The notes: generated by a model from the sequence alone, not told the origin. A DNA stretch of 5,193 bases from Clostridiales bacterium (GCA_027357125.1 DAHVVW010000180.1:1-5193); one strand, 5' to 3'; shown: positions 1 through 4,874, numbered from the stretch's first letter. Made by a program: numbers and translations.

Positions 1-62
1 TAGGTAAGGCAGCTAAACTTGCCAATGTCTCTAAACAGGATTTTGTAGATTTTTTAGCGGTG
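1..62 (+). pseudogene. UPF0175 antitoxin remnant (C-terminal tail only, partial at window edge)
   Basis: Reading from base 3 gives GKAAKLANVSKQDFVDFLAV. This matches the helix-turn-helix-like tail of UPF0175 proteins, whose recalled consensus is 'GKAAELAGxSxxEFxxLL'. These are small antitoxins usually encoded just upstream of DUF3368 PIN-like toxins. The usual end of the family (about 20 more residues after the 'F..LL' helix) is missing. The frame instead runs with no stop into the middle of a DUF3368 protein at about base 57-63. The 5' part lies outside the window, so it cannot be said whether the antitoxin's start survives. The family call rests on about 20 residues plus the tell-tale DUF3368 neighbour. 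Confidence 0.6.
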
Positions 63-423
63 CTACAAGGAGCTGGTCGCCCGGGTATCGAGAGGATAAC
101 AGAGGCTTCTTGGATTCTCACAAATCAGGTAAAAAATCAGCTTGCCGTTTCGATGCTAACAGCAGATCTCGATCAGGGAGAAGCTGAGGCTGTTGTTCTG
201 GCGAAGGAACTGGGCGCTGATTACTTTTTAGTGGACGAGAAGAAGGTCACGTAGAGTCGCCAGAAGTTCTCAAATCCGAATAATCGGTACTGTTGGCGTT
301 CTAGGTCTAGCTTCGAAAAGGGGGTTCGTTTCTGATCTTGACGAAGCTTTTCGCAAATTGGAGCAAAATGGTTTTCGGTTTACAGAGGCAGTAAAGGAAA
401 AGGTAAAACAACAAAAGCAATAG
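57..423 (+). pseudogene. DUF3368 PIN-like toxin (VapC-like nuclease), truncated and frameshifted
   Basis: DUF3368 proteins are PIN-domain-like putative ribonuclease toxins paired with UPF0175 antitoxins. Bases 57-251 encode the middle of the family: 'GAGRPG' (about 69-86), a 'A.WI' segment, then 'LDQGEAEAVVLAKELGADYFLVDEKK', shown here in part, with the acidic residues of GEAEA and of LVDE expected at a PIN active site. The frame then hits TAG at 252-254. From 247 the next frame carries the rest of the family: SRRVAR, then IIGTVGVLGLASKRGF, LDEAF..LEQNGFRF and the stop at 421-423. Removing one G at 245-246 restores 'DEKK-SRRVAR', which fits the family pattern DERxGRxVA. The first ~45 residues, with the N-terminal catalytic acid, are absent. 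The gene should therefore be non-functional; a sequencing error could explain the frameshift but not the missing N-terminus. Confidence 0.8.
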
Positions 424-443
424 GCAGATGAACTAAAAATAAG

Positions 444-477
444 AGCATACATTCTTCTAACAAGAGGGGTGTATGCT
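444..477 (+). terminator. weak hairpin after the DUF3368 relic, possible terminator
   Basis: AGCATACA at 444-451 pairs perfectly with TGTATGCT at 470-477 around an 18-base loop, and CTT (454-456) could pair with AAG (462-464) inside it. It lies 20 bases after the stop of the toxin relic and before the superoxide dismutase promoter, where a terminator would be expected. The stem is AT-rich and only a short, broken T run follows, so efficiency is doubtful. Confidence 0.35.
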
Positions 478-502
478 TCTTAGCGCTATTTTACACAGAT
501 CC

Positions 503-531
503 TTGAGAATGCTCACTTTGCAGAACATAAT
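503..531 (+). promoter_or_regulatory. sigma-A-type promoter for the superoxide dismutase gene
   Basis: TTGAGA (503-508) and CATAAT (526-531) are separated by 17 bases; each matches the sigma-70/A consensus at 5 of 6 positions. It lies about 60 bases upstream of the start codon. A second overlapping pair with the same spacing, TTGCAG (518-523) and CATAAT (541-546), is also possible. No obvious PerR- or Fur-like box was seen. Confidence 0.55.
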
Positions 532-576
532 GGCATGATGCATAATAAAATACTTTGTTGAAGTGCAGTTGATCTT

Positions 577-585
577 AAGGGAGGG
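577..585 (+). promoter_or_regulatory. ribosome binding site that fixes the superoxide dismutase start
   Basis: AAGGGAGGG lies 7 bases before ATG 593. It falls inside the longer open frame that begins with GTG at 563, so it argues for the internal ATG and against the GTG. Confidence 0.8.
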
Positions 586-592
586 ACTGAAT

Positions 593-1243
593 ATGCAATA
601 TTTTATGGTGCCACTTAGTCAACATAGGTTACCAAAGCTACCTTATCCTTATAATGCTCTCGAACCTGTTATCAGCACTGGATTGCTACAAATTCATCAT
701 AGTCAACATCATAAATCATATGTTGACGGTTTGAATAAAGCTGAACTTAAACTTGCAGAAGCTCGGCAAAAAAGGGATTATAGCCTGGTAAAACACTGGG
801 AACGGGAAATTGCTTTTCATGGTTCCGGTCATATTCTCCATAGCATTTATTGGACGTCAATGGCTCCTGTCGGGAATCGATGGAAAACTCCCGGAGCTCA
901 AACTCTTAAGTTTATCATTGATTATTTTGGAAGTCTGATTGCATTCCAGGAACAGTTTAGTGAGGCTGCCATCAATGTGGAAGGATCCGGTTGGACCTTG
1001 TTAGTATGGCAACCGGGTTGGGGACGTTTGGAAATCCTAACAATCGAAAAGCATCAGGATTTCTTTCAAGCAGGTAGTATCCCGCTGCTTGTTATGGATG
1101 TATGGGAGCATGCGTATTATCTGGATTACCAATCGAAACGCAAGGACTATGTAAGGTCTTGGTGGCAGATTATTAACTGGGGTGTAGTAGAAAAAAGACT
1201 AAGCCTTGCGATGCAAGGGCAGATGCCGCTAGTAATTGTTTAA
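593..1243 (+). CDS. superoxide dismutase, Mn/Fe family (SodF-like, spore-former type)
   Basis: Converts superoxide to oxygen and hydrogen peroxide at one Mn or Fe ion; with no signal peptide seen it should be cytoplasmic. The 216-residue product covers the whole family. The N-terminal domain has LPKLPYPYNALEP (13-25) and HHSQHHKSYV (35-44); the C-terminal domain has GSGW (131-134) and MDVWEHAYYL (168-177). Aligned by eye to human MnSOD, the metal ligands are all present: His35, His83, Asp169 and His173. Second-shell His39 and Tyr43 are kept, and so is Gln155 at the position where Mn-type enzymes carry Gln. The segment VKHWEREIAFHGSGHILH (66-83) replaces the usual 'NxGGHxNH'; as I recall, Bacillus SodF-like proteins share this. 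Where human MnSOD has Trp125, this protein has Leu136. The start at 593 is chosen by its ribosome binding site; a GTG at 563 would add ten non-homologous residues. The gene is AT-rich (sampled 35% GC at 661-720), stands alone with its own promoter, and its metal preference is not decided. Confidence 0.93.
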   Translation: MQYFMVPLSQHRLPKLPYPYNALEPVISTGLLQIHHSQHHKSYVDGLNKAELKLAEARQKRDYSLVKHWEREIAFHGSGHILHSIYWTSMAPVGNRWKTPGAQTLKFIIDYFGSLIAFQEQFSEAAINVEGSGWTLLVWQPGWGRLEILTIEKHQDFFQAGSIPLLVMDVWEHAYYLDYQSKRKDYVRSWWQIINWGVVEKRLSLAMQGQMPLVIV

Positions 1244-1270
1244 AGGCTGTTAATCATTTGAATATGAAAG

Positions 1271-1299
1271 TTGACAAAGGTTCGAATTTATTTTACGGT
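1271..1299 (+). promoter_or_regulatory. promoter of the nitroreductase-exporter operon
   Basis: A perfect TTGACA (1271-1276) is followed after 17 bases by TACGGT (1294-1299), which keeps the key T, A and final T of the -10 box. Transcription would start near 1306, giving a leader of about 65 bases. There is no visible terminator between the upstream superoxide dismutase stop and here, so some read-through is possible. Confidence 0.55.
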
Positions 1300-1322
1300 T
1301 TAGGAAGGGTTGGAATCTGGCG

Positions 1323-1334
1323 AATATGCATATT
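1323..1334. promoter_or_regulatory. 12-base palindrome AATATGCATATT in the operon leader, possible operator
   Basis: AATATGCATATT is a perfect palindrome lying between the predicted -10 box (1294-1299) and the ribosome binding site (1356-1363). TGCATATTA (1328-1336) and TAATGCA (about 1348-1354) form a second, imperfect inverted pair. A position just downstream of a promoter suits a repressor site, but no regulator gene is in the window and the AT-rich leader makes such palindromes easier by chance. Confidence 0.3.
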
Positions 1335-1355
1335 AGCCATTTATTCATAATGCAC

Positions 1356-1363
1356 AAAGGAGG
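1356..1363 (+). promoter_or_regulatory. consensus ribosome binding site of the nitroreductase gene
   Basis: AAAGGAGG, a near-perfect complement of the 16S rRNA tail, lies 7 bases before ATG 1371 and fixes that start. Confidence 0.85.
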
Positions 1364-1370
1364 ATAAGTA

Positions 1371-1937
1371 ATGCTCATTGATCTCATTACTAAGAACCGT
1401 TCGTATAGGAGGTTTCACCAAGAGGAGAAGGTTGCGCTGGATACCCTCCGAGAGGTGATCAACCTGGCCCGGCTGACGTCATCCGGGGGGAATTTGCAGT
1501 CTTTGAAGTATGTGTTGTCCAATGAGGAGGAGAAAAACGAGCGAATTTTCAAGACCCTGAAGTGGGCAGGCTATCTGAGTAATTGGGACGGGCCGGAAGA
1601 AGGAGAAAAGCCGAGCGCCTATATCATCATGCTTCATGACACCCGGATCAGCAAGACTTATTTCTGGGATCACGGCCTGGCGGCCCAGTCCATCCTGCTG
1701 GGACTTACGGAAAAGGGTTTGGGTGCCTGCCAATTCAACAACATAGACCGTGCACGGCTGGCATCCGAGCTTCAGCTGCCGGACTATTACGAGATTGTGT
1801 TGGTTATGGCCCTGGGGAAACCGAAAGAAATCGTTGTCTTGGAGGAGATGGATGCTCCCGGCCAAGTGAAATACTGGCGGGATGAACAGGGTGTCCACCA
1901 TGTACCTAAGCGCAAACTGGAGGATTTGATACTTTAG
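1371..1937 (+). CDS. nitroreductase-family FMN flavoprotein
   Basis: Predicted FMN-dependent oxidoreductase that passes electrons from NAD(P)H to nitro compounds, quinones or related acceptors; the true substrate is unknown. The 188-residue length fits a small nitroreductase-fold protein, which normally works as a cytoplasmic dimer. Visible family signs are the N-terminal phosphate-binding motif NRSYRRF (9-15, cf. 'RRSxRxF'), the loop SSGGNLQSLKYV (37-48), the helix DHGLAAQSILLGLTEKGLGACQF (100-122, described here by its ends) and the strand VLVMALGKPKE (143-153) typical of FMN-binding members. The tail KYWRDEQGVHHVPKR (167-181) recalls a clostridial subgroup. GC content is clearly higher than in the superoxide dismutase gene (sampled 60% at 1441-1500). 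The exporter gene follows 50 bases on with no promoter between, so the two are probably co-transcribed. The opposite-strand open frame is a shadow. Confidence 0.88.
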   Translation: MLIDLITKNRSYRRFHQEEKVALDTLREVINLARLTSSGGNLQSLKYVLSNEEEKNERIFKTLKWAGYLSNWDGPEEGEKPSAYIIMLHDTRISKTYFWDHGLAAQSILLGLTEKGLGACQFNNIDRARLASELQLPDYYEIVLVMALGKPKEIVVLEEMDAPGQVKYWRDEQGVHHVPKRKLEDLIL

Positions 1938-1971
1938 CATTCTGTCGACACGATGAGGAAACTCGCGCAGG

Positions 1972-1977
1972 GGAAGG
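1972..1977 (+). promoter_or_regulatory. ribosome binding site supporting a TTG start
   Basis: GGAAGG, within the purine-rich stretch GGGGAAGGATGGG, lies 10 bases before TTG 1988. The nearby ATG 1978 is in a different frame. No ATG or GTG in the right frame exists between the preceding stop and the conserved N-terminus. Confidence 0.5.
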
Positions 1978-1987
1978 ATGGGTAAGT

Positions 1988-3046
1988 TTGTCGATTGGGG
2001 CGCGGACGATCAAAACAGGCGTAGCGGTAGCCATTTCAATTCTTATCTGTAAATTCTTGCGTATCGAACCGGCCATCTTCGCGGCTATTACCGCTGTGGT
2101 AAATATGCAGCCATCAGTTGGCAAGGCCTTGCGCAACGCCAGGCAGCAGATAGCAGTGCATGTATTAGGGGTTGCTTTGGCCATTGTGCTCGGTATGATT
2201 TTCGGCACCGGCCCGTTGGTCATCGGCATGGCCGTGATCCTGATTATTGCGCTGTGCAATCGCCTGGGCTGGTCGGGCGCTATTACTCTGGGCGTAGTTT
2301 CCATTGTCTTCATCTTGGATGCTCCTCAGGACCAATTTCTCATGCATGCAGGGATCCGGTCCCTGGCCGTCTTTATCGGACTGGCTGTGGCCCTGACCGT
2401 AAACCGTATCCTGAGGCCCCCGGCCTATAAGGCGAAGCTTTGGCAGGGACTGCAGGATCTCTTTCAGGAATCTTCGTCCTATTTTCTCCGGAGCATGGTG
2501 ACATTTGTTTCGTCTGCTGGGCTGACAATGTTTAAACCGGCGCCGCCGGTCCAACTGGAGCATAAACTGAACGAGCTTATGGAGATGTACGATCTTGCCC
2601 GGGAGGAGCTGACTGCCGAAGACAACCCTCTCTTGTGGGAACGCCTTTTGGAAATCTGCCGGGGTTTTATTGAGCGGGGCCAAAACATCGATGAGATGAC
2701 TGCCCAGCGGGTAAAAAGGCGCCAAGGCCTGGATTCTCCTCTGCCAACTGACGGTATGAGTCCGGAGTTCCGGGCCATTCTGGATTTACTGATGGTTGGG
2801 AAGGAAAAATTGGCTGTACAGCTTAAGCGGGTGAGTCGCGCTCTGAATGAAGACCAAAGTACGGAAGCAATGGAAGATGATCCGGAATTTTGGGCTGAGT
2901 TCGATCAGGTAATGGATGCTTGGCAGCGGAAAGTTAGTGGGGTATTTTATCTGCGGGCCATGATGGAAATAGCGGTGGTTGCTACGGAAATACGCTGGGC
3001 AGGTCGCCGCCTGCGGACAATTAATAAAATGAAAATACAATATTAA
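1988..3046 (+). CDS. aromatic acid exporter family (ArAE/DUF939, FUSC-like) membrane protein
   Basis: Predicted inner-membrane protein of the aromatic-acid-exporter superfamily, whose characterised members (such as E. coli AaeB) export aromatic carboxylic acids; the substrate here is unknown. The 352-residue product begins with the family's IGARTIKTG (3-11). About six hydrophobic segments follow, near residues 10-24, 28-40, 55-73, 75-91, 95-111 and 122-141, with the conserved IEPAIFAAITAV..MQPS region at 26-43. After RILRPP (140-145) comes a soluble, charged, helical C-terminal domain of about 200 residues, as in ArAE_1 proteins with a DUF939 C-terminal domain. Translation appears to start at TTG 1988, because the frame has no nearer ATG or GTG and this start gives the family N-terminus. 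It lies 50 bases after the nitroreductase stop in the same likely operon, suggesting reduction and then efflux of an aromatic compound (inference). Its 3' end abuts a PII gene relic, but the C-terminus looks complete. Confidence 0.88.
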   Translation: MSIGARTIKTGVAVAISILICKFLRIEPAIFAAITAVVNMQPSVGKALRNARQQIAVHVLGVALAIVLGMIFGTGPLVIGMAVILIIALCNRLGWSGAITLGVVSIVFILDAPQDQFLMHAGIRSLAVFIGLAVALTVNRILRPPAYKAKLWQGLQDLFQESSSYFLRSMVTFVSSAGLTMFKPAPPVQLEHKLNELMEMYDLAREELTAEDNPLLWERLLEICRGFIERGQNIDEMTAQRVKRRQGLDSPLPTDGMSPEFRAILDLLMVGKEKLAVQLKRVSRALNEDQSTEAMEDDPEFWAEFDQVMDAWQRKVSGVFYLRAMMEIAVVATEIRWAGRRLRTINKMKIQY

Positions 3047-3246
3047 GAGGTGTCGAGTATTCCGTGTATTTACTGCCAAAAGTGAAAATTGAAGTGGTTG
3101 TTCCTGATAAGGCTGTAGAAGAGATTACCCGGATTATTTCCGAAACGGCGCAAGCCGGCGAAATCTGAGATGGTAAGATATTCGTTTCTTCCGTGGAGAA
3201 TGCCGTTAAGATCAGAACAGGGGAAACAGGAGAAAAGGCCTTGTAG
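3046..3246 (+). pseudogene. PII nitrogen-regulatory protein (GlnB/GlnK family), C-terminal half with internal stop
   Basis: PII proteins are small trimeric sensors of ATP/ADP and 2-oxoglutarate that control nitrogen metabolism. The frame from 3046 reads RGVEYSVYLLPKVKIEVVV (to 3102), matching E. coli GlnB 'RGAEYMVDFLPKVKIEIVV' just after the uridylylated Tyr51. It continues EEITRIISETAQAGEI, then TGA at 3166-3168, then DGKIFVSSVENAVKIRTGE and a stop at 3244-3246. The family signature expects Gly (GGA) exactly where TGA stands, so one base change made the stop. The first ~51 residues, including most of the T-loop, are absent: upstream in this frame a TAA occurs at 3025-3027, inside the exporter gene. 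The segment is truncated at one end and broken inside, so it cannot make a working PII protein. Confidence 0.88.
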
Positions 3247-3254
3247 GAAACTCG

Positions 3255-3371
3255 CTGATGCACGGATTATTATTTGAACAGGCACAATCGACATATTGCT
3301 GTGGTACAGAGGATTTACGCGAAGCGGTCACCGCCTTTCTTGAAAAGAGAAAACCCGTCTTCACTGCGAGA
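3255..3371 (+). pseudogene. crotonase / enoyl-CoA hydratase remnant (last ~36 residues)
   Basis: The frame from 3255 reads LMHGLLFEQAQ, then CCGTEDLREAVTAFLEKRK and PVFTAR. This is the characteristic C-terminus of enoyl-CoA hydratase/crotonase proteins (recalled pattern 'TEDxxEGxxAFLEKRKPxFxGR'; C. acetobutylicum Crt has a closely similar end). These enzymes hydrate enoyl-CoA in fatty-acid or butyrate metabolism. The catalytic N-terminal ~220 residues, with both active-site Glu positions, are absent; the similarity starts about 10 bases after the stop of the PII relic. The original stop is also lost: the frame runs on to a TAG at 3432-3434, inside the 3' end of the opposite-strand gene. No start codon with a ribosome binding site was seen, so it is a non-functional stub. 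Confidence 0.8.
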
Positions 3372-3372
3372 T

Positions 3373-4710
3373 TCAATCATAATCCCAGTCCGGATACTGT
3401 TCAGGATCTTTTCCTTTTTTCTCGATCACAATAGGTTTAAACGGAGCCGGGGCATCAAGGATTTCCTCCAATTGGATTGTAAATTTCCACTCGTCCCCGA
3501 AGTCAAAAAGGTATAAAAACCGAGTTCCTTGTTCAAGCTCCAGCTTTTTGAGGACCGCTTTGTCGGCGCTGGGCTGCTTGCCGTCTTCCTTGTCCCAGTA
3601 AGCGTTTTGGGACCAGGGTTTACCGTCCGTAAAAAAGGCATAGAGGTGGTCATCGGCAAAAGCAAAAGCATCCTGAATAGCCAGATGGAGATGGTGAAGG
3701 GTGTGGGTGGAAGCAATCTTTATTTTGCGCCAGGTTCTACCGTTAAGGGAAACCTTGAAAATATAGACATTTCCGTTAACTGTTGTCACAGGTATTTTTT
3801 CATGCTTCACCACGCTGTCTATGGCATTAACATCGAAGGCTCCCTCCGGAAAGAACCCAGCAAAGGCTTGTTCAAAGGGCTCTTTTTTTGTTGTGGCCCG
3901 GGGGGGCCGTTTTACACCCATTTTGGCTGCAAGGGTGATGATGTGATCATCGTTCCAGTTAAAGTCGACATAGTAGTCATTCCTCAATTCGTTATAAATT
4001 TCGTACGGGCGTCGGCGACAACCATTGATCATCGCGATGCCCAGGGGTGTCGGGGTGATGGCTTTGACATCGATGTCCTTCTTGGATCTATGGAAATCCG
4101 GAATATGAGCTTCTTCGTATTTCCAGAATCCAAAAACACTCAAGTGATGAACAACTAAGCCGGCTCCGACAAACAGCTTATGGATGGGATTAAGGCGATC
4201 ATATTCGTCATGGAAGTTTTCTACGTCAGCAAAAATCCGTACACCGGATTCAGCACCGGCTAACGATTCGAAGGCCAATTTTGTGTACATGAAATGGTGA
4301 AACATGGTCATGGAATCAGAATACAATTCCTCGAAATCCAATTTGGACCAATAGGTTTTAAAAAGAAACATATACTTGTCGAATGGACTTAAGGATCTGT
4401 ATTTTTCCAGCCGTGGCGAAGGTGCCAAAAACAAACTGTCACCTTTGCGGTATTGCGTATTATACAAACCGGTTGTCATGATGATGAAAAAGAACAGATT
4501 AATTGTTGGATAACTGGGTTGAAGGTATTTGGGACCATCCATATCCCGCGGCCGGGAAAATAACTTGTTGAGGGCAAAGCAATCTTTTTTCCCAAGCTCT
4601 TGCCGGGCTTGGGTAAGCTTAGGCCGGTGCTCGTCCAGGTAATGACAAAATACTTCAAAATCGTGAAGAGTCACCTGGATATCCTGTTCAGTGATCGTGA
4701 TCTTGGTCAT
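3373..4710 (-). CDS. plasmid pRiA4b ORF-3 family protein with a long unrecognised N-terminal region
   Basis: A 445-residue protein of unknown function. Residues about 315-445 fit the pRiA4b ORF-3-like domain (PF07929; also found in the IS1096 TnpR protein). This stretch has VYIFKVSLNGRTWRKI (315-330), a TLHHLHLAIQDAF helix, HLYAFF, the KPWSQNAY stretch, and then FLYLFDFGDEWKFTIQLEEI (398-417, named by its ends), closing with EQYPDWDYD. The family has no settled biochemical role and is often found on plasmids and mobile DNA. Residues 1-314 are soluble-looking, rich in aromatic residues and His, with no signal peptide; I recognise no domain. One segment, FFFIIMTTGLY, is hydrophobic but short. 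The start ATG (4708-4710) follows GAGGTGA at 9 bases and a good promoter. The gene is convergent with the crotonase relic, whose homology stops two bases before this stop codon, and divergent from the toxin-antitoxin operon. The long plus-strand frame inside it (3529-4158) is a shadow. Confidence 0.85.
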   Translation of the reverse strand: MTKITITEQDIQVTLHDFEVFCHYLDEHRPKLTQARQELGKKDCFALNKLFSRPRDMDGPKYLQPSYPTINLFFFIIMTTGLYNTQYRKGDSLFLAPSPRLEKYRSLSPFDKYMFLFKTYWSKLDFEELYSDSMTMFHHFMYTKLAFESLAGAESGVRIFADVENFHDEYDRLNPIHKLFVGAGLVVHHLSVFGFWKYEEAHIPDFHRSKKDIDVKAITPTPLGIAMINGCRRRPYEIYNELRNDYYVDFNWNDDHIITLAAKMGVKRPPRATTKKEPFEQAFAGFFPEGAFDVNAIDSVVKHEKIPVTTVNGNVYIFKVSLNGRTWRKIKIASTHTLHHLHLAIQDAFAFADDHLYAFFTDGKPWSQNAYWDKEDGKQPSADKAVLKKLELEQGTRFLYLFDFGDEWKFTIQLEEILDAPAPFKPIVIEKKGKDPEQYPDWDYD

Positions 4711-4719
4711 ATGTTGTTT

Positions 4720-4726
4720 TCACCTC
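4720..4726 (-). promoter_or_regulatory. ribosome binding site of the pRiA4b ORF-3 family gene
   Basis: On the minus strand, GAGGTGA lies 9 bases before the ATG at 4710-4708, which supports that start. Confidence 0.6.
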
Positions 4727-4733
4727 GAGATAT

Positions 4734-4763
4734 ATTGTAGCAGACCCTGATGAGGTTTGTCAT
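4734..4763 (-). promoter_or_regulatory. promoter of the pRiA4b ORF-3 family gene
   Basis: On the minus strand, ATGACA (4763-4758) and TACAAT (4739-4734) each match the -35 and -10 consensus at 5 of 6 positions, with an 18-base spacer. Transcription would start near 4727, leaving a leader of only about 17 bases that holds the ribosome binding site. Confidence 0.6.
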
Positions 4764-4822
4764 GCCATAATGAGCTCGTTAACCGAATTCAGCTGGCCGT
4801 GCAGAAGTGAGGAAGGGTTTGC

Positions 4823-4851
4823 TTGACACACCGGACTAACTTTGGTACCAT
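4823..4851 (+). promoter_or_regulatory. promoter of the toxin-antitoxin operon
   Basis: A perfect TTGACA (4823-4828) and TACCAT (4846-4851) are 17 bases apart. The start site would be near 4858, just before the ribosome binding site. This rules out the TTG at 4842 as the antitoxin start. Confidence 0.7.
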
Positions 4852-4860
4852 ATTTGTACC
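4843..4860. promoter_or_regulatory. GTAC-core inverted repeat, probable autoregulatory operator of the antitoxin
   Basis: GGTAC (4844-4848) and GTACC (4856-4860) form a perfect inverted repeat around 7 bases, and the left half lies within the 8-base palindrome TGGTACCA (4843-4850). The two GTAC cores are 11 bases apart, about one helical turn, and cover the -10 box and start site. E. coli YefM, a relative of the product, represses its own operon through sites with a TGTACA core (established knowledge), so this arrangement suits repression by the antitoxin or its complex. Confidence 0.55.
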
Positions 4861-4867
4861 GGGGTGA
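4861..4867 (+). promoter_or_regulatory. ribosome binding site of the antitoxin gene
   Basis: GGGGTGA lies 7 bases before ATG 4875. GTG 4872-4874 directly before it is a weaker alternative start. Confidence 0.6.
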
Positions 4868-4874
4868 TATTGTG

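Noticed and set aside
563..592. GTG 563 as the superoxide dismutase start
   Set aside because: The extra ten residues have no family match and would cover the strong ribosome binding site serving ATG 593.
1244..1370. Riboswitch in the leader before the nitroreductase gene
   Set aside because: The predicted leader is only about 65 bases and shows no recognisable aptamer or terminator/antiterminator pair.
1479..2725. Several minus-strand open frames of 99-186 residues
   Set aside because: They are antisense to the nitroreductase and exporter genes, which have clear family motifs; the shadows are low-complexity or motif-free.
3166..3168. TGA in the PII relic as selenocysteine
   Set aside because: The position is a conserved glycine in PII proteins, a single base change explains it, and the gene also lacks its N-terminus.
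1956..3255. 11-base direct repeat AGGAAACTCGC at 1956-1966 and 3245-3255
   Set aside because: A few exact 11-base repeats are expected by chance in 5 kb; the flanking bases differ, so it is not convincing as a deletion footprint or insertion-site duplication.
3324..3334. GCGGTCACCGC palindrome as terminator for the minus-strand gene
   Set aside because: The arms leave a one-base loop, no T run follows directly, and the sequence is explained by the crotonase relic's codons.
3274..3516. 80-residue plus-strand open frame
   Set aside because: It overlaps the crotonase relic in another frame and runs into the opposite gene; no homology visible.
3529..4158. 209-residue open frame on the plus strand
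   Set aside because: It lies wholly inside the pRiA4b ORF-3 family gene on the other strand, has no family resemblance and no convincing ribosome binding site.
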